A stretch of 63,141 nucleotides of DNA from Candidatus Mailhella merdavium. GTDB taxonomy: Bacteria > Desulfobacterota > Desulfovibrionia > Desulfovibrionales > Desulfovibrionaceae. The translations under genes were made by a program, and so were the position numbers. The notes under the pieces are model-generated. The model ran no database searches and was not told the DNA's origin. It worked only from the letters and a program-made list of their open reading frames with translations. Location of the stretch: assembly GCA_019119045.1 (NCBI GenBank), contig DWXS01000047.1:1-63141 (forward strand), read 5' to 3'. Numbering within the stretch: the first letter of the stretch is position 1; each line of letters begins with the position of its first letter. Below are positions 8,424 through 16,268 of this stretch, piece after piece.

Positions 8424-9428
8424 ATGATTACGGTGTACGGAGGAGGAAGCTGGGGAACGGCACTGGGGCATGTGCTGGCAAGCGCAGAGCATGAGACGAC
8501 GCTGCTGCTGCGGGATGAAGAAGTAGCCCGGGCCGTCAACGAACGGCATGAAAATCCGCGCTATCTTGCCGGTCTTCCGCTTGCGCCTTCTCTGCGGGCC
8601 GTAACGGACACGGCCATACTGAAGGATTCTGATGTCTGGGTGCTGGCCGTCCCCTGCCAGAGCCAGCGGAACGTACTGGAAAGCGTGCGCGAACTCGCAC
8701 GCCCGGAAACGGTGATCGTCAACGCCGCAAAAGGAATAGAGCTGAACAGCCTCAAGCCTCTCTCCGTCGTATCGGCCGAAGCGCTGCACGAAACAGAACG
8801 CGATATGCGCCGCCGCTACGCCATGCTTTCCGGCCCCTCCTTTGCGCAGGAAGTGATTGAAAACAAGCCGAGCGCAGTCGTACTCGGCTGTGCGGACGAA
8901 GAACTCGGGGCGCGCCTGCGGGCCATGTTTGCGACGCCCTTCTTCCGCTGCTACTCCAGCCCGGACGTGCGCGGCGTGGAGCTTGGCGGAGCCTTGAAAA
9001 ACGTCATCGCCATTGCTGCGGGTGTCTGCGACGGTCTGCAATTCGGGGATAACGCGCGCGCCGCGCTGGTAACCCGCGGTCTGGCGGAAATCACGCGGCT
9101 TGGCGTGGCCATGGGCGCCAGGGCATCCACCTTCATGGGGCTGTCCGGGCTGGGCGACCTCATGCTCACCTGTGCCGGCGAGCTTTCCCGCAACCGGCAG
9201 GTAGGTCTGAGACTCGGCAGAGGAGAACGGCTCGAAGATATTGTTGCGGATATGCACATGGTGGCCGAAGGCGTCAAAACCACGCGCGCAGTGAACGCTC
9301 TGGCCCGAAAAATTGATGTGGACATGCCCATAACTTCCGCCATGGATTCCCTGCTGGACGGAAGACTCGCCCCCAGACAGGCGGCAGAATTGCTCATGAG
9401 TCGGGCGCTTAAAGAAGAAGGCATATAA
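8424..9428 (+). CDS. gpsA: Glycerol-3-phosphate dehydrogenase [NAD(P)+]
   Basis: 334 residues, full length. Reduces dihydroxyacetone phosphate to sn-glycerol 3-phosphate for phospholipid synthesis. The N-terminal Rossmann motif is VYGGGSWGTALG. The catalytic-domain features GGALKNVIAIAAG (Lys of the active site) and FMGLSGLGDLMLTC are present. A GAGGG ribosome site precedes the ATG, 27 bases after the coaE fusion. Confidence 0.96.
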   Translation: MITVYGGGSWGTALGHVLASAEHETTLLLRDEEVARAVNERHENPRYLAGLPLAPSLRAVTDTAILKDSDVWVLAVPCQSQRNVLESVRELARPETVIVNAAKGIELNSLKPLSVVSAEALHETERDMRRRYAMLSGPSFAQEVIENKPSAVVLGCADEELGARLRAMFATPFFRCYSSPDVRGVELGGALKNVIAIAAGVCDGLQFGDNARAALVTRGLAEITRLGVAMGARASTFMGLSGLGDLMLTCAGELSRNRQVGLRLGRGERLEDIVADMHMVAEGVKTTRAVNALARKIDVDMPITSAMDSLLDGRLAPRQAAELLMSRALKEEGI

Positions 9429-9530
9429 GGGAAACTGCGCCGCATCCGGTTGCTGTAAAAAAACGGTCGCTACTCCGCAGTACGGACATCTTGTGCCGCA
9501 TACTTTCTACGGATATGAGAGCATAGAAAA

Positions 9531-10490
9531 TCATGCGCGGACGGCCAGCAGATAACGCTCCAGTCCGGCGTAATCCCTTCCGGTCAGGGCAGGATTCCAG
9601 GAATCTCCGCACATTTTCCTGATCGCGCTGCCCTGTCCTGCGCCGTGTTCCATAAGCAGCACTCCCCCGGAGGAAAGCAGCTCTTTTGCCGCAGCAAGGA
9701 CGGCGCGGGGATGATCCAGACCTTCAGGGCCGGCCAGCAGAGCCGTTTCCGGTTCAAAATCCCGCACGCCGCGTTCCAGCTCCCGATACTCCCTTTCCCC
9801 TATGTACGGAGGATTGCTGAGTATCAGAGCGGGAGAACGAAACGCTTCCGGAAGCCTCTCCAGAAAGTCCGGAGCGCAAAAATCCGCCTGAAGAAACTCC
9901 ACGCGATCAGCCACGCCCAGCCTGCGGGCGTTGGCCCGCGCTATTTCCAGCGCATCCGCACTGATATCCACAGCCAGCCCACGCCACAGAGGACATTCCT
10001 CCGCAAGAGTCAGCGCAATACAGCCGCTGCCCGTGCCGAGGTCGAGAAAACAAAGCTGTTCCCCCCGCACTCTCTCTGATCGCGCAGAGAGCAGGGCTGT
10101 CGTCCCGTCAAGGGGCAGATTCGGCAGAAGCGGACGGGCATCCCCCAGCAGAAAAAGCGCGGCATCCACAAGATGTTCCGTTTCCGGCCGGGGAATCAGC
10201 GTAGCCGGACTGACAGCGAAGTTTCTCCCGTAGAATTCCTTTTCTCCGACAAGATAGGCCAGCGGCTCTCCAGCCGCCCTGCGTGCGATTAAGGCATCCA
10301 GAGGCTGCTCCGCCTCTGCGGGCAAAGGATCGCGGCCGTGCGTCACAAGAGATTCCCGCGTCATGCCGAGCGTATGACACAGCAGCATCTCTGCCTCCCG
10401 ACGCGGAGAGGAAGAGGAATCCTCCTGAAAAGGAGCGGATGCGGACAAAAGGGCCGCCGCATGTTCCAGCCATTCGCGCAAACAGGGCAT
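9531..10490 (-). CDS. prmC: Peptide chain release factor N5-glutamine methyltransferase
   Basis: 319 residues. Methylates the Gln of the GGQ motif in RF1/RF2 using S-adenosylmethionine. The SAM site FLDLGTGSGCIALTLA and the diagnostic NPPYIG (amide-binding) motif are both present. The N-terminal helical domain (about residues 1-90) contains the usual RAAGEPLAYLVGEKEFYG region. About 25 extra residues (LLPNLPLDGTTALLSARSER area) sit before the SAM motif. It starts 2 bases before the stop-codon end of the cysteine hydrolase gene upstream, so the two are co-transcribed. Confidence 0.93.
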   Translation of the reverse strand: MPCLREWLEHAAALLSASAPFQEDSSSSPRREAEMLLCHTLGMTRESLVTHGRDPLPAEAEQPLDALIARRAAGEPLAYLVGEKEFYGRNFAVSPATLIPRPETEHLVDAALFLLGDARPLLPNLPLDGTTALLSARSERVRGEQLCFLDLGTGSGCIALTLAEECPLWRGLAVDISADALEIARANARRLGVADRVEFLQADFCAPDFLERLPEAFRSPALILSNPPYIGEREYRELERGVRDFEPETALLAGPEGLDHPRAVLAAAKELLSSGGVLLMEHGAGQGSAIRKMCGDSWNPALTGRDYAGLERYLLAVRA

Positions 10491-10491
10491 A

Positions 10492-11073
10492 TCACTCCGT
10501 AAGGGATGAAAGCGCGTCGTCCAATTCGTCCAGAGGCACGCATATCATCCCCATATTGTGCATATCCCGCAGGTTGGACTCAGCCACGTCCGGAGTGGCC
10601 GCCGAACAGGCGTCACGCACGACGACGACATGCAGATCCCGGTACAGGGCATCGACGGCCGTTCCGCGCACACAGTTGGGATACTGAGTTCCTGAAAGAA
10701 GCACCGTATCCACCCCGAGGGCACGCAGATCGTCTTCCAGCGATGTGCGATAAAACGCGCTGAAGCGGGTCTTGACGACCTTATGTTCGCCGGGCAGAGG
10801 CGCAAGCTCATCCACAATGGCGCTGCCTTCGCGTCCTGCCACACAAAAACCCGCCCCTCCGTTTTCGAACAGATGACGACGAAAAATTTCCGCGTCGGAA
10901 CCGTCGGGCCTGTGTTCGCGCACCACATGGAACACCGGCCAGCCTTCGACCCGCGCTCTTTCCAGCAGACGCCGGATCGCGGGTACCGTAGCCAGCGCAC
11001 CTTCCACACGCAGGGGCGCGCCGGGCAATACGAAGTCCTTCTGCATATCAATTATCAGCAGTGCGGGTTTCAT
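10492..11073 (-). CDS. Isochorismatase-family cysteine hydrolase
   Basis: 193 residues. The triad is visible as Asp in LIIDMQKDF (about residue 9), Lys in VVKTRFSAFY (about 100) and the nucleophile Cys in GTQYPNCVRGTA (about 134). The family includes nicotinamidase, isochorismatase and N-carbamoyl hydrolases; nicotinamidase-like amide hydrolysis is a reasonable guess, but the metal-binding His pattern of PncA is not obvious. A GAGGAAG ribosome site precedes the ATG. It is tightly linked to prmC. Confidence 0.88.
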   Translation of the reverse strand: MKPALLIIDMQKDFVLPGAPLRVEGALATVPAIRRLLERARVEGWPVFHVVREHRPDGSDAEIFRRHLFENGGAGFCVAGREGSAIVDELAPLPGEHKVVKTRFSAFYRTSLEDDLRALGVDTVLLSGTQYPNCVRGTAVDALYRDLHVVVVRDACSAATPDVAESNLRDMHNMGMICVPLDELDDALSSLTE

Positions 11074-11344
11074 CGGAGCTTCCTCTTTGTTTCACGAAGC
11101 TGCCGTGCGGAGCAGCAATTTTAAACGATGCACGACACCGCGAATATTCATCGGAGCGGAATCGTCAGGAGAACGAAAGGCAGACGGCGGGCAGGCTCTT
11201 TTCATGCTTCGCCCTTTTATCCGTATCCGTCATGTCCCCGGCGCACACTGAGGGAAAGGCGGCCCTTTTCATACTCTTTCGGGAGCGCGCCCTTCCCTCA
11301 TGCAAAGAAACGACTCTTCAGAGCGGCAACAGAAGGCCGGGACT

Positions 11345-11698
11345 TCAGGCATACATTTCGCGCTGAAGCCATTCCTTGATTGCCGGTGTCGGCGCAAACA
11401 CGCCCTTAAGCGTACCGAATTCCGCTTTAAACGCCTTTTCCAGCTCCTGCGGCAGAGCCAGCGTGAGCAAATCGACCGCCTCTTCCGAATTGCGCCGCAC
11501 CAGGCGCACCACGGGAGAGGAAGGCCAGGTATCCACCACAAAATAGGTGGCAAAATCCTCTTTTGAGCGCACCGGGGCATGTTCGGCATGCCAGTTGTTG
11601 TTCCCCCATTCGAGATACAGGGTAACGGCGTCCTCGGGAGCAAGATCCCAGTCAATAACGTATTTGGCGAATTCTTTTAAACGGGAAGGAGAATCCAT
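11345..11698 (-). CDS. Small conserved-looking protein downstream of dapA, unknown function
   Basis: 117 residues from the ATG at 11698, chosen because CCGGAG lies about 8 bases upstream; an earlier in-frame start at 11803 would overlap dapA. The protein starts MDSPSRLKEFAKYVIDWDL. It has a Trp/Asn/His patch (LEWGNNNWHAEHAPVR), is acidic and has no signal or membrane segment. It follows dapA by 19 bases. I recognise no domain; a DVU-type hypothetical conserved next to dapA is likely. Confidence 0.7.
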   Translation of the reverse strand: MDSPSRLKEFAKYVIDWDLAPEDAVTLYLEWGNNNWHAEHAPVRSKEDFATYFVVDTWPSSPVVRLVRRNSEEAVDLLTLALPQELEKAFKAEFGTLKGVFAPTPAIKEWLQREMYA

Positions 11699-11717
11699 GC
11701 AGGCTCCGGAAAAAAGG

Positions 11718-12593
11718 TTACAGCAGACCGGCCCGCGACAGTTCCGCCCGAAGGGCTTCCTGCGCGGCGGGAGCCATGTTGCACAAGGGAAGGCGGAATT
11801 CATCCGTCATGCGCCCCATAAGCGAAAGCGCAGTTTTTACCGGTATCGGATTACTTTCCGCAAACATGGCCCGATTCATGGGTTCAAGCTCAAAATGCAG
11901 TTTACGGGCAAGGGTCGTGTCTCCCTTTTCCCATGCCTCGCACAGCGCCGCAATCTTGGCGGGCAGAATATTGGATGTCACCGAAATGACCCCGCAGGCC
12001 CCGAGGCTGAGGCTGGGCAGCAGCGTGAAGTCGTCTCCGGAGAACAACAGAAGGTCTGGCCCGCACTGTTCAAGAATATTCGATACCTGAACCAGATTCC
12101 CCGTGGCTTCCTTGATACCGACCACATGTTCCAGCTCGCGGAACATGCGCGCCATGGTAGAAGGCAGAATGTTGGAACCTGTGCGTCCGGGCACGTTGTA
12201 CACGAACAGCGGCAGATCCACGGCGTCGTTGACGGCCTTGAAGTGCCGGAAAATACCTTCCTGCGTGGGCTTGTTGTAATACGGGGAAATAAGCAGCGCG
12301 GCATCTGCCCCCGCCTTTTTGGCAAAAGCTGTCAGGCGTATGGCCTCGGCGGTATTGTTGGATCCCGAACCGGCCAGCACGGGAACGCGTCCCTTTACCT
12401 GTTCAATGCAGATACGAATGGCGTTTTCGTGTTCCTCATGCGTCATTGTGGCGGATTCGCCCGTGGTGCCGCAGGGAAGAAGGGCGTGAATACCCTGCTC
12501 AAGCTGCCATTCAATATGGGCACGATAGGCTTCTTCATCAATGACGCCGTTCCTGAACGGCGTGACCAGCGCGGTGATGGCTCCGTGAAACAT
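11718..12593 (-). CDS. dapA: 4-hydroxy-tetrahydrodipicolinate synthase
   Basis: 291 residues. Condenses pyruvate with aspartate semialdehyde in lysine and meso-diaminopimelate synthesis. It shows LLPCGTTGESATMTHEEH (about residues 39-56), the YYNKPTQEG segment (about 107-115), and the Tyr of VYNVPGRTG (about 133). The Schiff-base Lys is in VGIKEATG (about 162). A GGAGG ribosome site sits 7 bases before the ATG. The small 117-residue gene is co-transcribed behind it. Confidence 0.96.
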   Translation of the reverse strand: MFHGAITALVTPFRNGVIDEEAYRAHIEWQLEQGIHALLPCGTTGESATMTHEEHENAIRICIEQVKGRVPVLAGSGSNNTAEAIRLTAFAKKAGADAALLISPYYNKPTQEGIFRHFKAVNDAVDLPLFVYNVPGRTGSNILPSTMARMFRELEHVVGIKEATGNLVQVSNILEQCGPDLLLFSGDDFTLLPSLSLGACGVISVTSNILPAKIAALCEAWEKGDTTLARKLHFELEPMNRAMFAESNPIPVKTALSLMGRMTDEFRLPLCNMAPAAQEALRAELSRAGLL

Positions 12594-12810
12594 GCTACCT
12601 CCAATGAACAGCCGGGTGTTTCATGTCCCGGCGACTCCGCGAGCGAAAGGTTGTCAGCCCTCGCTTCAGGCTCCCATCCCCAATCGAGCTTCTTTACTCT
12701 GCCCGATCAGCGGCGCGCAATCTCGGGATCACCTGTTCCACCCTTTTGACATTCGCGAACGGGAGGCGTCAAGAGAGCCTCATAATTTCCATTCTATCGC
12801 AATTTTTTCA

Positions 12811-12874
12811 TTGACAGCTGCGCGAGCGCTATATATATCAAACACACAAACATTCAAACAATTGTTTTATTGAA
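12811..12874 (+). promoter_or_regulatory. Promoter and ArsR/SmtB-like operator for the metal-efflux genes
   Basis: TTGACA (12811-12816), a 17-base spacer and TATATC (12834-12839) form a sigma-70-type promoter. Just past the expected start site lies AAACAATTGTTT (12856-12867), a perfect 12-bp palindrome nested inside TTCAA...TTGAA (12853-12874). AT-rich palindromes of this kind are used by ArsR/SmtB metal sensors, and the position would block transcription. No regulator gene is adjacent, so the assignment is inference. Confidence 0.55.
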
Positions 12875-12900
12875 AAACAACAAGCCACAGGAGGCACACC

Positions 12901-13119
12901 ATGAAAAAAATCATCAAACTTTCCGGTCTGGATTGCGCGAACTGTGCTGCAAAAATGGAAGAAGCCGTGCGCGGTATTGAAGGTGTGGAACAGGTCACTG
13001 TGAATTTTCTGACCCAGAAAATGCAGATCGAAGCCGACGAAGCCTGCCTGCCAGCCATTCTGAAAGAGGCAAAACGCCTTATCGGGCGCATAGATCCTGA
13101 CGTTGAAATGGAGGCATAA
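12901..13119 (+). CDS. Stand-alone heavy-metal-associated (HMA) domain protein
   Basis: 72 residues forming one HMA/CopZ-like ferredoxin-fold domain. The metal site is in LSGLDCANCAAKMEEAV, with Cys-Ala-Asn-Cys at about residues 12-15, followed by VEQVTVNFLTQKMQI. A strong AGGAGG ribosome site precedes the ATG. The P-type ATPase that follows 5 bases later lacks an N-terminal HMA domain, so this small protein looks like its detached metal-binding domain or a soluble metal chaperone for it. Confidence 0.88.
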   Translation: MKKIIKLSGLDCANCAAKMEEAVRGIEGVEQVTVNFLTQKMQIEADEACLPAILKEAKRLIGRIDPDVEMEA

Positions 13120-13124
13120 TCAGC

Positions 13125-14981
13125 ATGACCAGGAAACAGCGCAAAACCCTGTGGCGTATTCTGATTGCCGCAGTCCTGTATATCGCCGCGCTGGCCGCGC
13201 CGCTGGAAGGTCTTCCCCGTCTTACGGCCTTCCTCATCGTCTATGCCGTCATAGGTGGAGACATCCTGCTCAAAGCAGTACGCAATATTATCCGTGGGCA
13301 GGTTTTTGACGAAAACTTCCTGATGTCCGTGGCCACAGTGGGAGCAATGTGTCTGGAAGAGTATGCCGAAGGCGTGGCCGTCATGCTGTTCTACCAGATC
13401 GGCGAACTTTTCCAGTCCTATGCGGTAGGCAAGTCTCGTCAATCCATTGCGGCTCTCATGGATATTCGCCCCGATCACGCCACAGTAGAAAGGGACGGAC
13501 AGCAACAACAGGTCGATCCGGAAGAAGTAGCTGCCGGAGAAATTATCATCATCCGGCCGGGCGAACGTATTCCGCTGGACGGCATTGTTGAAGAAGGCAC
13601 GTCATCCGTGGATACAGCGGCCCTCACGGGAGAATCCCTCCCTCGGGAAACTCTGCCCGGACACGAAGTCATCAGCGGATGTGTAAACCTGAGCGGCGTC
13701 CTCCGGGTGCGCGTCAGCAGGGAATACGGGCAGTCCACCGTATCACGCATCCTCGATCTTGTGGAAAACTCCTCCTCGCGCAAGAGCAAAAGCGAACACT
13801 TCATTACCCGCTTTGCGAAGTATTATACGCCCGCCGTTGTATTTGCTGCGCTGGCGCTGGCCGTTCTCCCTCCTCTGCTTTTCGGACAGAGTTTTTCTTC
13901 ATGGGTAGAACGCGCTCTGACTTTTCTGGTCATTTCCTGCCCCTGCGCTCTGGTCATCTCCATTCCCCTGAGCTTTTTCGGAGGTATCGGCGGTGCCTCG
14001 CGCTCCGGTATTCTCGTAAAAGGAGGCAACTACCTTGAAGCGCTTGCTTCCGTATCCGTTGTGGCCTTCGACAAAACAGGAACGCTGACACGGGGCAGTT
14101 TTGAAGTCGTCGCCGTTCATCCCGAACAGACGGACGAACGCGAACTGCTGGGTCTGGCTGCTCTGGCCGAAAGTTATTCCGATCATCCCATATCCCGCTC
14201 GCTCAAGGAAGCATGGGGCAGAGAAATCGAGCGCGAACGTCTTTCCGACGCGGAAGAAATTCCCGGTCAGGGAGTGATTGCCGTTGTGGACGGGAAACGC
14301 GTGGCCGCCGGCAATCTGCGGCTCATGGAAAGCATCGGGGCCGAAGGAGCCCATGAGTGCCACCTGCCCGGCACAGCCGTACATATCGCCGTGGACGGCG
14401 TATATCAGGGGCATATCATCATTGCCGACGTGGCCAAGCCTGATGCCGCAGAGGCCATTCGCGAACTGAGGACGCTGGGCGTACGCAGAACCGTCATGCT
14501 CACCGGAGATGCCCGCAAGGTGGGCGAAAGCGTGGCCCGCGAACTCGGCATTGACGAATATTATGCCGAACTGCTTCCCGGCGACAAGGTAAGCGTGCTT
14601 GAACGTCTGCTGGCCGGAAAAAAGGAAGGGGAGAATCTGGCCTTTGTGGGAGACGGCATCAACGACGCCCCTGTTCTGGGGCGGGCCGACGTGGGTATCG
14701 CCATGGGCGCGCTCGGTTCGGATGCCGCCATTGAGGCGGCGGACGTGGTTCTCATGGACGACAAGCCGACCCGCATTGCGGATGCCGTACGCATCGCACG
14801 CAAAACGCTGCGCATCGTCCGGCAGAACATCGTGTTCGCCCTCGGGGTGAAGGCCGTGGTGCTTGCTCTGGGAGCGGCAGGCCTTGCCAATATGTGGGCT
14901 GCTGTCTTCTCCGACGTCGGAGTTTCCGTCATCGCCATACTCAACGCCATGCGCGCTCTGGACACGAGGCCGCGCACATAG
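13125..14981 (+). CDS. P1B-type ATPase, Zn/Cd/Pb exporter without HMA domain
   Basis: 618 residues. Visible motifs are the actuator TGES (about residue 169), the transmembrane Cys-Pro-Cys site in ISCPCALVIS, and the phosphorylated Asp in FDKTGTLTRG. The HP dipeptide is in SDHPISRS, with MLTGD and GDGINDAPVL of the P and hinge domains. The last helix carries SDVGVS, the Asp typical of P1B-2 (Zn2+/Cd2+/Pb2+) pumps such as ZntA/CadA. The first transmembrane region begins almost at the N-terminus, so the usual cytosolic HMA domain is missing and supplied by the upstream gene. A GGAGGC ribosome site overlaps the stop of the HMA gene. Confidence 0.93.
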   Translation: MTRKQRKTLWRILIAAVLYIAALAAPLEGLPRLTAFLIVYAVIGGDILLKAVRNIIRGQVFDENFLMSVATVGAMCLEEYAEGVAVMLFYQIGELFQSYAVGKSRQSIAALMDIRPDHATVERDGQQQQVDPEEVAAGEIIIIRPGERIPLDGIVEEGTSSVDTAALTGESLPRETLPGHEVISGCVNLSGVLRVRVSREYGQSTVSRILDLVENSSSRKSKSEHFITRFAKYYTPAVVFAALALAVLPPLLFGQSFSSWVERALTFLVISCPCALVISIPLSFFGGIGGASRSGILVKGGNYLEALASVSVVAFDKTGTLTRGSFEVVAVHPEQTDERELLGLAALAESYSDHPISRSLKEAWGREIERERLSDAEEIPGQGVIAVVDGKRVAAGNLRLMESIGAEGAHECHLPGTAVHIAVDGVYQGHIIIADVAKPDAAEAIRELRTLGVRRTVMLTGDARKVGESVARELGIDEYYAELLPGDKVSVLERLLAGKKEGENLAFVGDGINDAPVLGRADVGIAMGALGSDAAIEAADVVLMDDKPTRIADAVRIARKTLRIVRQNIVFALGVKAVVLALGAAGLANMWAAVFSDVGVSVIAILNAMRALDTRPRT

Positions 14982-14988
14982 GTCCCAA

Positions 14989-15023
14989 AGGCCGCTCCAG
15001 AGAAATATTTTCTCTGGACGGCC
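14989..15023 (+). terminator. Strong hairpin after the P-type ATPase gene
   Basis: The segments GGCCGCTCCAGAGAAA and TTTCTCTGGACGGCC form a long stem with one mismatch, 8 bases past the stop. Only CTTCG follows, so it is either a weak terminator or an mRNA-stabilising hairpin. A second short hairpin (GCCCGGTT/AACCGGGC, 15062-15079) lies directly before the next start codon. Confidence 0.55.
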
Positions 15024-15085
15024 CTTCGCGCTTCTGTCATGCTCCGGCCGCCGGACATGTCGCCCGGTTCAAACCGGGCTTGTCC

Positions 15086-15991
15086 ATGTACGGCAATACA
15101 GAACTCGGCGTTCTTTACGCTCTCGGCACCGCCTTTTCCTGGGCGACCGCCGGAATTATCCATACAGCCATTGCCCGCCGTGTCGGCGTGCAGGGCGTGA
15201 TGCTCCTGCGTCAACCCGTTGCCTTTGCCGCCCTGGGAGCAGCCTGTCTGATATGCGGCATTCCGCTTCTGACCAGCCCGCATTTTCTTCTGCTGGCTGC
15301 GCTCTCGGGTATCAGCGGCATACTGATTGGCGACGCCTGTCTCTATGCCGGGGCCCTGCGTATCGGCCTGCGTCCGGCGCAGGTCTGTCTTTCTCTCTCT
15401 TCCTCATTCACTGCAATCATCGGCGCGATTTTTCTCGGCGAGCGTATCGGTATTCAGGGCGCAGTCGGTATTGCCGTGGCCACGGTCGGCGTCGTTCTCG
15501 TTGTCGCCTCGGAAAGAGGCGACGCGCACAACCCGCCCGCGCGCGGTCCTGCGCGTACCCGGGGCATCGCGCTCTGCCTGTTCTCCGCTCTGATGCTGGC
15601 CACAGGCATGATCTTCTCCAAACAGGCGCTTTCCGAAGGCATGAACGAGCTTTCCCTCGCCCTGTACCGCAACGGCGTTTCCATGATCGGCATCATCCTC
15701 GTCGCTGCATTGCGCGGCGCTTTCCGACCTGTGTTTTCAGGCATGGCAAAACAGCCGGAAGTAGCCGGTCTTGTTCCTCTGGGCTGTCTTTTCGGGCCTG
15801 CCGGAGGGATCTGGCTCTCCTGTCTCGCCATCAAACTTCTGCCGGCCTCCGTGGCCGCCATGCTCATCGGTCTGGAACCCATTGCGCTGCTGATTATCAT
15901 GGGCGTCATGGAACGGCGTATGCCCCGCCGCGACTCCATTCTCGGCGCCATCGTCGCCTGCACGGGCGCGGCCATTCTGGTTACGCGCTGA
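15086..15991 (+). CDS. EamA/DMT-superfamily transporter
   Basis: 301 residues from the ATG at 15086. Earlier in-frame starts would add a non-hydrophobic 64-residue tail overlapping the ATPase gene. Ten hydrophobic segments form two EamA repeats; the family's Glu-rich motif appears as SSSFTAIIGAIFLGERIG in the first half and LIGLEPIALLIIMGVMERR in the second. It probably exports amino acids or other small metabolites; the substrate cannot be told. The ribosome site is weak and a hairpin sits just upstream of the start, so translation may depend on read-through from the ATPase gene. Confidence 0.88.
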   Translation: MYGNTELGVLYALGTAFSWATAGIIHTAIARRVGVQGVMLLRQPVAFAALGAACLICGIPLLTSPHFLLLAALSGISGILIGDACLYAGALRIGLRPAQVCLSLSSSFTAIIGAIFLGERIGIQGAVGIAVATVGVVLVVASERGDAHNPPARGPARTRGIALCLFSALMLATGMIFSKQALSEGMNELSLALYRNGVSMIGIILVAALRGAFRPVFSGMAKQPEVAGLVPLGCLFGPAGGIWLSCLAIKLLPASVAAMLIGLEPIALLIIMGVMERRMPRRDSILGAIVACTGAAILVTR

Positions 15992-16268
15992 ATAGCCGCA
16001 ACATACCGGAATAACCGATGAAGCAAACAGTTCTTCTGCGCGTTCCACCTTCCCCAATGCCCCGGAAGGCAGGTGCGTTCGGCCGCGCTCCAGTCGCAGA
16101 CTGACAGCAAGGACTGCCCCGACAGGGGGGAGAGTCGGCAAGCAGCAGAGCGCAGAACATGCGCCGTCCGGTCGATTTCACAGCCTTGCACCATCTACCC
16201 TTTCCTGTTGACAAGCTCTGCCTTTGTTCCGAAACAGAGACAGGAACATTGATATCGAAGGGGGATCT
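15992..16268. other. Intergenic region, 277 bp
   Basis: No convincing gene. A TTGACA at 16208-16213 could be a -35 box for the helicase gene, but I see no good -10 at the right distance. Confidence 0.4.
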
